Part shown: in pieces, positions 22,765-33,359 of the stretch | How the letters are laid out: each line of letters opens with the position of its first letter | Position numbering within the stretch: the stretch's first letter is position 1 | Assembly: GCA_021399435.1 (NCBI GenBank) | Contig: JAJTUP010000039.1 | Location: 186,001 to 250,000, forward strand | Direction: 5' to 3' | DNA: 64,000 nt | Origin: Diaporthe sp. PMI_573 | Lineage: Eukaryota; Ascomycota; Sordariomycetes; Diaporthales; Diaporthaceae | Notes under the pieces: generated by a model | The model's input: the letters and a program-made list of their open reading frames with translations, nothing else | What the model was told of the DNA's origin: nothing | Databases searched by the model: none | Position numbers and translations under genes: made by a program

Positions 22765-23635
22765 TTAGACTGACCATCCAAGTAAGTCTAATGTTATCTC
22801 CTGGCGGATCTTTTCGCCGGCCGCGATCGCATCTTTAACCATGCCACTAGCATCACTCCACCTAGACCTGTCAAGGTGATAGGTTGAATCCAGCATCTCA
22901 ATGCAAAGAGTGACAGAATTTTCATCCCCGTCATTGGGCGTGTGGGTAACAGTGAGGGAGGACACTTGAATACCTTCAGAAGAAGTCAGTGAAATGCAGA
23001 CACAGTTAAGAGGTAGAGTTCAGTACTGGGCTGGAATATTTTCAATTCAGTGTCGAAGGTGAATATAACATCAGTCAGATAGTACTTGTGTTCGACAGCG
23101 GGGTTTGAGGCGATGAAATTGCTAATGATGTTGAAGATGACGCCTGCTTGGCTCGGTTTGTTGGCAGTGGCGTAATGGTTGCGAAGCGTTTGTCGAATCC
23201 AGGAGTTGGCCTCCACCTTCTTGACAGTCTTGGAAGATGAAGTCGGGGTCTGCGCCTGGTCCAGCAACAACCTTTCAGAAAATGTCAGTATCTTTGAACA
23301 AGTCGACAACTGTAATCATCACGTCTCAAGACTTACCATCCTTGTTCGCTGTTCTCACGCATGTAGGCAATGACCTTGGCACGATAAGCTGTTCTCTCTT
23401 CCCGAGACCTGACTGAATCGTCATTTGGAAGCGTCCCTTTCTGCAACTGCGTCTGCAGCTCGTTCTCTGCTTGACAGAGCTCCCAGGCATTCCATGCCCT
23501 GCAATCCTTCAGCAAAGCTGCTAAAGAATCCTCCTTTTCCTCTGAGAATAGAGGCAGGTGGTAGAAGAAGAGAAGATTAGGCGTTCCATAGTCGTTGGTG
23601 ACGTTGATGAAATGAGATGAACCCTGATCGGCCAT
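22765..23635 (-). CDS. unknown-family protein, paralogue A of a divergent pair
   Basis: Exons are 23635-23337, 23271-23027 and 22973-22765; introns of 65 and 53 nt with GTAAGT/GAAAG and GTACTG/TGAAG ends. Phases close to 250 residues. No signal peptide or membrane helix is evident. The region ending in exon 1 (LQTQLQKGTLPNDDSV, TAYRAKVIAYMRENSEQGW) aligns by eye with the corresponding part of the plus-strand gene at 24753 (IQKEKGTLPTDMSF, SNYRIKVVDTIMTEGNCGW). Both genes place their intron inside the tryptophan codon after that segment. This points to an ancient duplication with conserved gene structure. The family was not recognised; function unknown. Confidence 0.7.
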
Positions 23636-24062
23636 GTTGGAATGGTCTACTGATGAAGAAGCAATGGAAGAAGACGAAGCCGGAAAAAAACAGGTGCACA
23701 GCTCTTCTTGCCCTGGTGACCGTCAGCTTTGCCAAGAAGAAGAGATTTCTCGATCGAGATCATTCAGAGAAAGCCAGATGACGATGAATTGCATGAGTCA
23801 CAAGCCATGATTTCTCACAACACTGATTCAATAGTAGTGGGTTGATGACATGCGATTGCTCATCGGAAATCCGATGCTTGCAGCGAAAAGGAACAATGCA
23901 GGAATGTTCAAGTATTGCCGCAATCAATTTATTCTTGACCCATCAAGTGACCAAATCGGATGATTTGTATTCGGAGACATATTTGTCAATACTTACCTCT
24001 TTAGGCGGCGGCCGGCAACGGACGCATGCTTGTTACCGCCGCATGCATATCCGAGCTGTAGC

Positions 24063-24480
24063 GAGCCACTCTCTTACATACCGGAGAACACAGAACTGGA
24101 ATAGATTTGCACATATGGTAGCTGAACATACGACTGCGGCTTGAATGCCAGCAGAAATATACATGCATAAGCTTGGCTCTGCATGTAGAGGCAGTTGAGA
24201 CAGAGCTCCAGCTAGCCACAAGGTTACCATTAATACCGGAGAGCACAGAATTGGAATAGATATGCACATATGGTAGCTGAACATGTCGACTGTGGTTTGA
24301 ATGTTAGCTGAAGTATATGTGCCTATGCTTGGCTCTTCAGGTAGAGGAAGTTGAGACAGAGCTCCAGCTAGCCACTCTGTTACCATTAATACCGGAGGGC
24401 ACAGAATTGGAATAGAACATGCACATATTGTAGCTGAATATGACTCATGCGGTTTCATTGCGGCCCGAATGCTAACTGAA
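24063..24480. repeat. tandem repeat, unit about 155 bp, roughly 2.7 copies
   Basis: The block beginning ACCGGAG, followed by CACAGAA-TTGGAATAGA and GCACATATGGTAGCTGAA, recurs with CCGGAG at 24081, 24236 and 24392, a spacing of 155-156 bases. Copies share the internal block GACAGAGCTCCAGCTAGCC and differ by scattered substitutions and small indels. The third copy is partial. It lies between the divergently transcribed paralogues. Confidence 0.85.
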
Positions 24481-24613
24481 ACATTTGACAGAGGGACAAG
24501 GAGGTCAATGGGGGTTGAATCGGCTCTTGCCCGGTACCAATCGCTCATGGGAAGTCTAAGTGTTTCTCCAGCGAAGCGAAAGATGCGTGATACACGAAGA
24601 GAAGCGTTTGAAA

Positions 24614-24620
24614 TATAAAA
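24614..24620 (+). promoter_or_regulatory. TATA box upstream of paralogue B
   Basis: TATAAAA lies 133 bases before the ATG at 24753, followed by a CT- and CA-rich leader containing two near-copies of CCTCACAGTCAATCC. Position and sequence suit a strongly expressed fungal promoter; not tested. Confidence 0.45.
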
Positions 24621-24752
24621 GCCACTCTCCCTCACAGTCAATCCTCTATCTCATCAGAATTCCTCACAGTCAATCCAAGATCTTATCACAACATCTCTTT
24701 CCACCATCACAACTTCCCCTTTTCATCTAGGAAAAGCCCATCAAACACCACC

Positions 24753-25823
24753 ATGTCTATCCTCCAAGCATCTCACGGTCGCAACCTTCTTGAATCGGTC
24801 AAGGAAATTCCTGTCCTCCCCCTTCCTCCTTACTTCGGCGCTCCGGGCGCTCCCAAGAGTGTCAGTGAGGAAGACATGGGAAAGGGTGACCTCAACACCA
24901 TCGTCTACATGAACATCAAGGCCGACAACATCCCCTCAGGCCATGGGGATCGTATCAAGGAGATCAAAGACATCATTGACCTGACCCATTGCTGGTGCGT
25001 CATTCAAGAACTTTCCCAACTTATCTTTCCACCAAAAGGAGTATCTGCTGACATTAGTTTGACTATAGGCTAGACATCCATGCCGGGATCCAGACCAAGA
25101 TCCAGAAGGAGAAAGGAACGCTCCCTACTGATATGAGCTTTGAATCGCAGCTCAAGCGTTCCAACTATCGTATCAAGGTTGTTGATACTATCATGACCGA
25201 GGGTAACTGTGGCTGGTGAGTCCTATGCAGATGTGTGGTTATGTCGGGCTGGACGAGCTGACAACTCTTATTCACAGGATTGCCCTCTCCCGCGACGACA
25301 TCTCGACCTACAGTATCAAGGTCGACAAAGCTGAGTTCCACAAACAGCTACTCAAGGACGTGCTGGAAGGCATCACGACGGTTCAGGGGATCTCGTCCGA
25401 AGTTGAAGGTGTCCTGAAATCCCTCTCGGACACCATCATCAAGTGCCAAGATGAGAAACTGGAGAAATCGGTCTGGGCCTTCATCAATGTGCTCACCTGG
25501 GACGACGTGACCAAAGAGGTCAAAGGATGTACGTTCAGTTCTCTTGCCTGATCACTTTCTCCCAAAAAGATGGTTTCTTGCCACTGACCAGTTTCCGTGC
25601 AGCGATCCGAATCATCTGGTACAGGGTCTCTGGCGAAATGGTCGAGTATGTTGTCAACAAGGCCTCTCACGAGGTAGCCAAGATGCAGTTCGGGTTCCAC
25701 CAGACTGATTACGACCTTGTTGATACTCTCTGGCCACTGTCTGAGAAGAGCGTCAAGGACTTTATCGTTGAGTACGGCAACAAGAAGGTCCGTGAGCCGG
25801 TCGATGGTGAAATTACACCCTAA
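24753..25823 (+). CDS. unknown-family protein, paralogue B of a divergent pair
   Basis: Exons are 24753-24994, 25069-25215, 25278-25528 and 25603-25823; introns 74, 62 and 74 nt with GTGCGT, GTGAGT and GTACGT donors. Phases close to 286 residues. The start lies in a CACCATGTC context. The N-terminus is proline-rich (PVLPLPPYFGAP) and not a signal peptide. The middle matches paralogue A (KGTLPTD, then GNCGW). A helical stretch follows (LKDVLEGITTVQGISSEVEG), then a C-terminal block with IRIIWYRVSGEMVEYV. No transmembrane helix or enzyme motif is visible, so it looks like a soluble cytosolic protein. Family not recognised. Confidence 0.75.
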
Positions 25824-26932
25824 TCGGAAGCTTCGATCTGTTGTCGAATTCGACTATTTCTTAGAGTCTGGGACACGCAGGAAGTATCGGGAGGAATCGA
25901 ACACATAGTCCAACTTAGGAAGCTAGGCATTAGTGCCGAGTACTGTGCCAGTTGGCCTACGCATGAATCAATTGGATTTCCTTCTCACATTGCAATAGAT
26001 TGCTCATTGACGAAGTTTCTGCATCCGATGACCTTTAGCTGGTAACCAATCGTATTCTAAGCCTACTGTTATCGGCATCGTTTTTTTTCTCTTTCAAAAC
26101 GCTGGGTGTTCAAGCGTTTACCACTGTGTGAAGGGACCGCCTACATACTGCTCAAGAAGCGTATGTGTACGGATTAAAACGAAACCACTTAAATGTTAAA
26201 CCTACCTTATCTCGGTCTAAATATATTAGTTCATTATTGATTATCAATGTAACCTCTTGTAATGGGTAGAAGAAGCATTAAAGGGTATAAGGCTATAGGG
26301 AAAGTTTGAGTTGCTGGTGAAGGAGGACTATAAGCAGACATATAAAGCCATTATTGACTTTGTGCAAGAGCTCTGGGAAGGGCAGTCAGAAAGCTGAGCA
26401 GACAGTGGATAGAGAACTATCCGGCGAGAGACAAACAGCTGACAACAAAACACAGTATGGTCAAGGCCACAACTTTAAAACGGGATGGTTTTTGAGAAGT
26501 GTTTGCAACAGGTTGAGATTGCCAAGCGATATCACCCAGCCTCATCAGTGGCGTCTGCGCGGCTGAACCACAGGGCCCAGTCAAACGGTGTGGCACTCGG
26601 TCGAGAAGCCGGCCATGTAGTGTGTGTGGCCTGCTCTGAGATGCAATCCGAGAGTGAGTAGCTCACGAATTGAAGCATCAGGCTGAGTCGATAGCACCGT
26701 ATAGCACCATGGTGTCCTGCCCTAGTTGTCTCTTTCCCCGATGCCCAAGCCAGCGCCCCGAACCAGCTGTCGCATAAAGTGTGGCCTGCCTCTCTCAGCC
26801 GCCAGACGTGGGGCGGACGGGTGTGTGGCGTATACACTTCCGTGTTGCTTACTGAGCTGGTCTGCCAGCGAATCAAGACTGCTTAGTGAACCACTGCACA
26901 ACAGGACCTGTACTGGCAGAGACCGAGAGGCC
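25824..26932. other. intergenic region with dispersed repeat
   Basis: About 1.1 kb without a supported gene. It holds the dispersed repeat at 26062-26188. A minus-strand frame at 26532-26876 has weak ankyrin-like spacing but no convincing repeat. Confidence 0.4.
26062..26188 (+). repeat. dispersed repeat, copy 1
   Basis: Starts CCTACTGTTATCGGCAT and ends ATTAAAACGAAACCAC. It matches, in reverse complement, 41276-41433 across its whole length apart from an expanded T/A tract and scattered C/T differences. Flanking sequence is unrelated at both ends, so these look like element boundaries. No open frame; probably a short non-autonomous element or a fragment. Confidence 0.75.
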
Positions 26933-28311
26933 CTAAGAATTCCCAAGTATTTTCTGGCGACCACTTTCATCGGAACTGCGGTCAAAGACCGTGGCTTCGA
27001 GGACGCTGTCCCCTTGGACTCTGTTGTTTTTGGTCCCACTGCGCTGGCTGGAAGGCCAGTGGTTGTTGTCGCGATTTTCGAGTCGGTAAGATGGCGAGAA
27101 CTGATTGCCGCTATAAGACGATTGTCCCTTGGTTGACATAAGCACACCGATTTTGGAAAGCAGAGGCCGGAGTCCCGTCAATGACCCGGCCACCAAGCCA
27201 AGGTTATACTCAATGGCCATCCAATACAAGGATTCCGCACCCGCGTCTACAGAATAGCATGTTTTAGCAAGCGGTTGAACTCCGGGGAAAACAGAATGGC
27301 TCCCAACTTACAAGTTGTATCTGAGGATCCAGATTTATAGAACTGTATACTTTCGAATCTGACGGCGGGTGCAATGCAGGCTACTAAGCCGCTGCCAAAG
27401 ACCAACAGCAGTGCCGTCTTCTTGGCAGATCCCATGTTGAGTTGTATCAATGCAGGGAATGGAAGGAGGAAGATGATGATGTCACAAGCAAAAAGCATGA
27501 CGGCCTGGTACATGAAGATTCCATAGGCAACATCCGACGAAAAGCAGTACTTCGCCCTGTCAGGCGACATGATGTACTGTAGTTCAAACGCATATTTGGG
27601 TGGATTGCACTGGAATGCGGCAACAGCTGTGCCCGATATCGTAAAGAGCACAAGGAATATGAGCAGGCCGAGCGTGGTGTACTGAATGTACGCTAGAAGG
27701 AGCAGATCAGGTCAGATGGATTTGGGAAGAGAGATGGCAATAGAGTATAGAACCTACGGGTTGGAAACACTCGCCGCAGTAACAAAAGGATGCTGGACTT
27801 GACGGCTAGAGAAATGAACAAGTATATGCATATACAGATGTAGTATAACTAAATTTAGTATCAGCAGCCGCCCTGGTTGATAAGTCAAGAAGTGGACAGT
27901 ATAATACCAAGAACCACATCGTCAAGTCCTCTAGTGAAACATGTTCGATATGCTTCCCGACGCCGTAGTATACGACAGCCAGTCCAATGCCATTGAATAT
28001 GGTCACAGAGAGCTAGCCCTGCCATTAGTACCAGCAGTATTGAGGGACGGCAGTCTTGTTAGATAACTCACCAAACCAACGAGACAAGCCCAGTCATCAA
28101 GTCCAAACGATTTGATCATACACTTGCGAACCCAAAGCTTCCAGGACCCCATTTGTCAGCAGTTTTCATGATTTTCAGCCAACTTTCGAATACGTACCCT
28201 CGTGCTGCAAACCAAGATTGCCAAAACACCTGTAGATATGATGGTCCCGTACGAGACAGCGATCTGGTACTTCTCATCAGCGCCAAGCACTGGAACTTCG
28301 GAACTAGACAT
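26933..28311 (-). CDS. PTH11/SAT4-type rhodopsin-domain integral membrane protein
   Basis: Six exons are proposed: 28311-28198, 28137-28072, 28012 to about 27908, 27805-27758, 27692-27312 and 27246-26933. The product has the order of the fungal rhodopsin-like (SAT4) domain. Helix 1 is in exon 1 (STGVLAILVC). MIKSFGLDDWACLVGL is in exon 2 and NGIGLAVVYYGVGKHIEHVS in exon 3. KSSILLLLRRVFPT, TAVAAFQCNPP, FACDIIIFLLPFPALIQL and YNLGLVAGSLTGLRPLL follow. The C-terminal tail is hydrophilic. Related proteins include the Magnaporthe surface receptor PTH11, but most members have unknown ligands. The third junction (27908-27806) is not resolved: the obvious donor gives the wrong phase and part of helix 3 is missing, so the gene may be damaged or the splice site unusual. 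Confidence 0.75.
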
Positions 28312-29258
28312 TTTTAGGACATGGGAATCGATGTTCGAGATCGATCAGCTGGGGAGATTGTGTTCAGTGAAAGAGAATCAAGTGTCAGGAAGGACACGAA
28401 AACGCGAAACCGACAAAGATTCGGCTGACTCAGAGGTCGCTTACATATGAGCTGGCGACGATGTTTGCCAGGACTCGGGAGTACTTCTACTGCAAAGGCT
28501 CCACAGCCTGCAACTGCCGACCACGGAGCCTCTTCATGGGGCCCTCTTAGCGAGCTCAGCGATCGACCGCGGGGAGATGAATTTTGTCGGTACTCCGTAC
28601 AGCCCTGGAGACTGACGGGGGCGCCGGTATCTAACCTGACTCGCCTCTACGGTGCCCAGAAGAATCTGGTTGGATTGCTCTACCACTAATGCATGTCAGA
28701 GGGGTGCCACGTTTTCTCTACAATCTTTGCCTTCGGGTACGGAGAGATCATGTCCCCGGAAACGAATTCCGCCCTGGCCTTCCTTGGCAGCAGAGACCTT
28801 CGCAACGACTTACCGCGACGAGCAAGCCCGTAACGATTCGACGGCTGCGCCGATCCGCCCGACGGGGACTGGTGGGGACTCATTCAGCGCTGAATCAGTG
28901 TGTGTTGGTCCTCAAGATTGGCGCCACTACCAAATTCGACCACATCTGGCAACTCAAACTCCACTGTGGCCCCTTATCTACACAGTACGTGTCACCTACG
29001 ATCTCTGTCATATCCCGATGCGGTACACCCCAGCTTCTGTGTCCGGGTAGACCCAACATCCCGAGTAGATGGAGAACCTTCTTTCGTCTTGACACCTGAT
29101 GGTCAGGCGGCGTGTACCACCTACTAGTAAGTACGTACCTCACCAGCGCTCGAGGTCCGCGGCAGTACATATAAGTGTGAAGGGTCTTTTAATCAAGTGG
29201 TCAAAGTATAACCCAAGACAACAACATAATTGTCTCTCATAGACCGTTCATCGACAAT
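28312..29258. other. divergent intergenic region
   Basis: About 950 bases between the rhodopsin-domain and monooxygenase starts. Overlapping frames on the plus strand (28447-29127) show no family resemblance. It should hold both promoters. Confidence 0.45.
29170..29175 (+). promoter_or_regulatory. TATA-like box upstream of the FAD monooxygenase
   Basis: TATAAG lies 89 bases before the ATG at 29259, within an AT-rich leader. Inferred from position only. Confidence 0.4.
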
Positions 29259-30654
29259 ATGGCACAATCAGCACAGACGTTCCAGGTTATCATTGCTGGT
29301 GGTAGCCTGGTAGGCCTGACGACAGCACTGGCTTTGGAGAAGGCTGGAATTTCTTACGTCCTGTTGGAGAAGCGTGAGATCGCCCCGCATTTGGGAGCAT
29401 CCATCTCCATCCATCCGCATACCCAGCGGGTCATGGAACAGTTGGGGGCGTGGCCTGAGATCAGGGCAGGCGTACTTCCACTTGAGGATAGGCAACACTA
29501 TGATGAGAACGGCGTCTTGATTGAGGACTCTGCGATATTGCGGGAAATATCCAAGAAGTAAGTCACACTCAGTTACGCTTAGGGTAAAGTGACTGAAGCA
29601 AATCGTTCCCAGGTGTTTCAACCGTCACACTGCATTTATGGAACGTAAGTTCTGGCTGAGCTGCATCTATAATGCCATCGAGGACAAGTCTCGCATTCGC
29701 GCCAACTCTGGAGTGGCCTCGTTCGTCGAGTCTGCAGAAGGCGTCGAAGTGACGACGGAGGGCGGTGAGATATTCAAGGGGGATATCCTGATAGGCGCCG
29801 ACGGTGTCCACAGCGCTATCCGAGGTCTCCTAGCAGACAAAATCGACGCCACCGATGCCGCTGCCGCGCAGCAGATGCGAGAATGCTATGATAGCACCTA
29901 TCACGCCATCTTTGCTACCTCAAAGAATATCAACACAAAAGGGGAACTGTTTCTTCCGGAGCGCATGGTGCACAACGTCTACTACCACGGCGTATCTGGC
30001 GTCGCCGCCGCCGGTGTCACCGGTCTCGTCTTTTGGTTTCTATTCGTCAAAAGTGACCAAGTGACCAAGACCCCCAACACACCGCGCTTTACCGAAGAGC
30101 AAATGCTAGCCACAATCACCAAATACGGAGACCACGCCCTCGGACCTGGATACACCTATAATGACCTATGGAATAGCCGAGTCAAAGCAAACATGGTGGC
30201 GCTTGAAGAGGGGGTGCTTCAGACGAAATGGAATTCCGGCGGCAGGGTTGTCCTGATAGGGGACGCAGTGCACAAGGCGACAGTCAACCCGGGACTGGGG
30301 GGCAACCTCGCAGTGGAGGGCGTCGTGCACTTTATGAACGAGCTCGTGCCCCTCCTGCGCAGATGCGAGGAGGACGGCAAGCGAAAACCGACGACCACCG
30401 AACTGGTAGCCACGTTCGACGAGTACGAGAAGAAACAGCGGCCGCATGCCAACCTCATCGTGGGTGCGTCTGGCTACATCACGCGCTACGAGGCTATGGA
30501 AACATGGTGGCTGAGGGCTCTCCGCCGTGTCTCCCCTTGGGTCAGTGACGGCATGAAGGCGGACGGTTTTGCTCGATACATAAATGAGGCGCCGTGGTTG
30601 GATTTCTTGCCTAACCCAGATGAGCAAGTGAAAGCTGGTGAGGAGGGTCTGTGA
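29259..30654 (+). CDS. FAD-dependent monooxygenase (PaxM-like group)
   Basis: Exons are 29259-29557 and 29613-30654; the 55-nt intron has GTAAGT and CCCAG ends. The product is 446 residues. A Rossmann FAD-binding motif (AGGSLVGLTTALALEKAG) begins at residue 13 and ends in VLLEKRE. The DG-like motif is GDILIGADGVHSAIR near residue 165. The second FAD motif is VVLIGDAVHKATVNPGLGG near residue 325. This order defines class A flavin hydroxylases; the N-terminal wording and SISIHPHTQRVMEQLG resemble fungal PaxM-type enzymes that epoxidise or hydroxylate terpenoid and other secondary metabolites. The C-terminal membrane segment of many relatives is absent. No prenyltransferase or synthase lies nearby, so the substrate is open. 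Confidence 0.85.
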
Positions 30655-30784
30655 GTTCTACGGGATGCACTCGTCAAGTGTTGTAGAACTGTTTAATTGT
30701 GCAAGGGCACGGCTGGCGGGAGCCAAGGACAGTCTCGACAGAAAATCGAAACGCGAGTTCTCTGATTTTTTTTTTGACGAGATC

Positions 30785-30858
30785 GGAAGCTCGGGATGGT
30801 AATCAGGGAAGCTCGGGATGGTAATCAGGGAAGCTCGGAAGTGTAATCAGGGAAGCTG
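30785..30858. repeat. 22-bp tandem repeat, about 3.3 copies
   Basis: GGAAGCTCGGGATGGTAATCA recurs at 30785, 30807 and 30829, with a partial fourth unit at 30851. The first two units are identical; the third has substitutions. It lies in the 3' flank of the monooxygenase. Confidence 0.85.
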
Positions 30859-31912
30859 AGCTTCTGGTGAAGGATCTTGCTTGGCGCTGTCGAGAGGATT
30901 GGCATGTAATCAGCGTCTAAACTTTGTCGAGTCCATTGATGGGCTCGTGTTAATAATCTTGAAATTGAATTTCATTTCAAAATTGATCCTTCGCACCTGT
31001 CGCAGTATGCTGTGGTATCACCAAGCGGAAACTTGTATTCTGAAATGGATCCTCGCTGAAGGGGAACATGAGCGGCAAAACCCAACAACGTTCAAAGCTT
31101 CTTACTTCTTGGGATCATCACCAATCAATCAACCCACCAGTTCCGCAACCTCAAGCTATTCACCGCGTCTACCGTAATACATTCGCGTGCTGAGATCATT
31201 GAAATGCCGGTCACCCCGTGGATGCCCATCTTGCCTCCTGATGAACTCGTAAGCAGAGTACGGACCACTGGTGGGACTTTTTGCTGTGCGCCATTGCAGG
31301 CGATAGGGCCGCCCAGCTGGGCTGAGCCCCCCATGGCCCAGCCACGTGCTCCTGATGAGGATTTGCTGACCCACGTCGTGCGATCGGGGGTTTCTACGGA
31401 GCCGCCTTCAAATGATGCCATGCCATGCCCCGTACTTCCGGCACTTGGGCTGAGCCAATGGGATGAGACAGTCTTCTCGCCGCGGTGTTGAGGAATTTTT
31501 CTGTTGGTCGATTCGGCTACGAGGATACATAGGCCACGAGTAATGAGGCGGAATGAAGTCAACGACCCAACGGCTACCAATACTGCTAGCCGAGCGGAGT
31601 TTAGCTGAGGTCGGCCCGCTGCGCGACGTCAGAAACCTTGTTTGACAGCGTGGGGTCCTTGCTAGCGCCGATAGCCACACTTACAGCGTCCCACGGGGTG
31701 TTGGCGAAGACAAACTGGGTCCGCTTTCAAGCGCAAGACATCCAGCCACGTGCCAGCACAAGTAATTCGTAGCCACCGGTAAAGGGGTTGGTATGCACAT
31801 CTCAATTATCAGAACAAAATTAAACTGTATTTGTCAAGCGACAGTCCGCACTGCCCGAAGCAGTGGCAAGTGAACACCCTTTTGGCGGGACCCTTGCGTG
31901 TTTATATACTCC

Positions 31913-31918
31913 TAGAAA
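31913..31918 (+). promoter_or_regulatory. TATA-like box upstream of the Vgb-like gene
   Basis: TATATA within GTGTTTATATACTCC lies about 114 bases before the ATG at 32032. Inferred from position only. Confidence 0.4.
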
Positions 31919-32031
31919 TATCCCGCTGTACTAGTAACGGCATCAATTCGGAACATTCTGAATAGTCACTCCTTGTCGCCTGATTGTACCTCTTAATCGT
32001 CGCTCATTTTGCTCCTGCCATTCGTTAAACA

Positions 32032-33132
32032 ATGAAGACCCCAGCTGTTGCCACCCTTCTACTCTGTTCCCTGACTCTCGTCAGTGGGAGGCAGGGACAC
32101 AACCGGCCTAGGCGGGACAAGGGACTCGTTGAATATGCCCAGGTCTCGTTACTCGACACCGCCTGTGAGACCGAGTTCCACCCTGACCAACTCGACATTG
32201 CCTGGGTTGAACTCATTGCGTCAAACACAATCCTACGGGTGAACCTGACGAGCGGCGAGCAGACAAGATTCCCGCTCAACAACCCTGTAGGACTCCCCAG
32301 CGGCATGGAGTTCCTGCCCGACGGTAACCTATGGTTTTCCGAGGTAGTCGGCAACAGCATGGTGAAGTTGGACCCCAAGGATGGCAGTATGACCGAATAT
32401 CCATTCCCTTGGACCAACATTTCACTCCTTGATACTCTTCCTGCCGGCATCCGCGTCACCATCGATGTCGCCGGCGGCCGCGACCGTGGAGCGTGGTTCA
32501 CGTCCGTCGGTCTCAACGCCATCGGCCGGTTCGACATTGACACCCACGAATACGATCTTTACCCGCTACCAAACCCCCTGTCGGCCCCTCTCATCATGCA
32601 AGCTGGCCCGGGCACCACCATGGTCTTCTCGGAAATCCTAGGCAACAGGGTCGGCACCATTGATGTTCACACCAAGGAGATCAAGGAGTACGAAATCCCA
32701 ACACCGCTGTCCCTCGTTCAGGGTGTCGCGACGGACTCCGATGGCCTTATCTGGTGGACCGGCACAGGCGGTGGAAACTTTGGCACCATCGATGTGACAA
32801 CGGGCGAGGTGACCGAGATGTTCATCGCCGACATCCGCGCCGCGGGCAACTCCACTGTGGTCGAGGAGGGTCTTATTAGCATTGGTTCCTCGGGTGCACT
32901 GGCGCTGCCGGGTCCCATCCGTGTCGGCCACGATGGCAAGGTCTACTTTGTCGAGGGTAACCTGGTCTTCCTTGGAAACCGCGTTGCGCAGTACGACCCG
33001 AAGACGCAGCAGCTCGTGGAGTACGTCACTCCTACTAGCCTCAGTGCCCCGTGTGATCTCAACAACCAGCACCCGGACGCCATATTCTTTGCAGAGTTTA
33101 CAGGCGCCCATCTTGGTCGGCTGAACTACTAA
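32032..33132 (+). CDS. secreted virginiamycin-B-lyase-like (Vgb) beta-propeller protein
   Basis: One exon, 366 residues. The first 19 residues are a signal peptide (MKTPAVATLLLCSLTLVSG). The rest repeats a beta-propeller blade pattern in which a glycine-aspartate turn precedes a W/F-F-S/T-E strand: PDGNLWFSEVVGNSMVKLDP, then FSEILGNRVGTID, SDGLIWWTGTGGGNFGTID, DGKVYFVEG and FFAEFTGAHLGRLNY. The blade wording is that of streptogramin/virginiamycin B lyases and related propellers. The bacterial enzymes linearise type B streptogramins with a histidine and a glutamate; equivalents could not be assigned here. Fungal members are usually secreted and uncharacterised, so another small substrate is as likely. 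Confidence 0.8.
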   Translation: MKTPAVATLLLCSLTLVSGRQGHNRPRRDKGLVEYAQVSLLDTACETEFHPDQLDIAWVELIASNTILRVNLTSGEQTRFPLNNPVGLPSGMEFLPDGNLWFSEVVGNSMVKLDPKDGSMTEYPFPWTNISLLDTLPAGIRVTIDVAGGRDRGAWFTSVGLNAIGRFDIDTHEYDLYPLPNPLSAPLIMQAGPGTTMVFSEILGNRVGTIDVHTKEIKEYEIPTPLSLVQGVATDSDGLIWWTGTGGGNFGTIDVTTGEVTEMFIADIRAAGNSTVVEEGLISIGSSGALALPGPIRVGHDGKVYFVEGNLVFLGNRVAQYDPKTQQLVEYVTPTSLSAPCDLNNQHPDAIFFAEFTGAHLGRLNY

Positions 33133-33359
33133 GAGTAGCAGCTGAACAAGGCAGGCAAGGCGCCACCAGCTAGGACTAACGGATCTGAAGAGCCAAATTT
33201 AGTCTAACTGGGAAAATCTCCGCCTCTATGCTGTCAATTTACTCAATAATTCGTAGTATAATAATTCACCTTTAGCTAAAGAGAAATAAACTTTTAACAA
33301 CTTCTCATATGAAAGAAGTCACAAGTCTATCGCAGGATCCGTAACCGTCGCCTGAGAAA

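Larger units (their letters stand above)
23636..24752. other. shared upstream region of the divergent paralogues
   Basis: About 1.1 kb that must hold both promoters. It contains the 155-bp tandem repeat annotated separately. Open frames across it arise from the repeat and show no protein resemblance. Confidence 0.55.
30655..32031. other. intergenic region
   Basis: About 1.4 kb with no supported gene. It includes a 22-bp tandem repeat (30785-30858). Frames on the minus strand at 31125-31680 overlap each other and show no resemblance. Confidence 0.45.

Noticed and set aside
26532..26876. Minus-strand frame with faint ankyrin-like spacing
   Set aside because: Only loose similarity to the TPL.AA..GH pattern, no second repeat in register.
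30768..30776. Short T run before the 22-bp repeat considered as a transcription terminator
   Set aside because: RNA polymerase II genes do not use T-run terminators, and no RNA polymerase III gene was found nearby.
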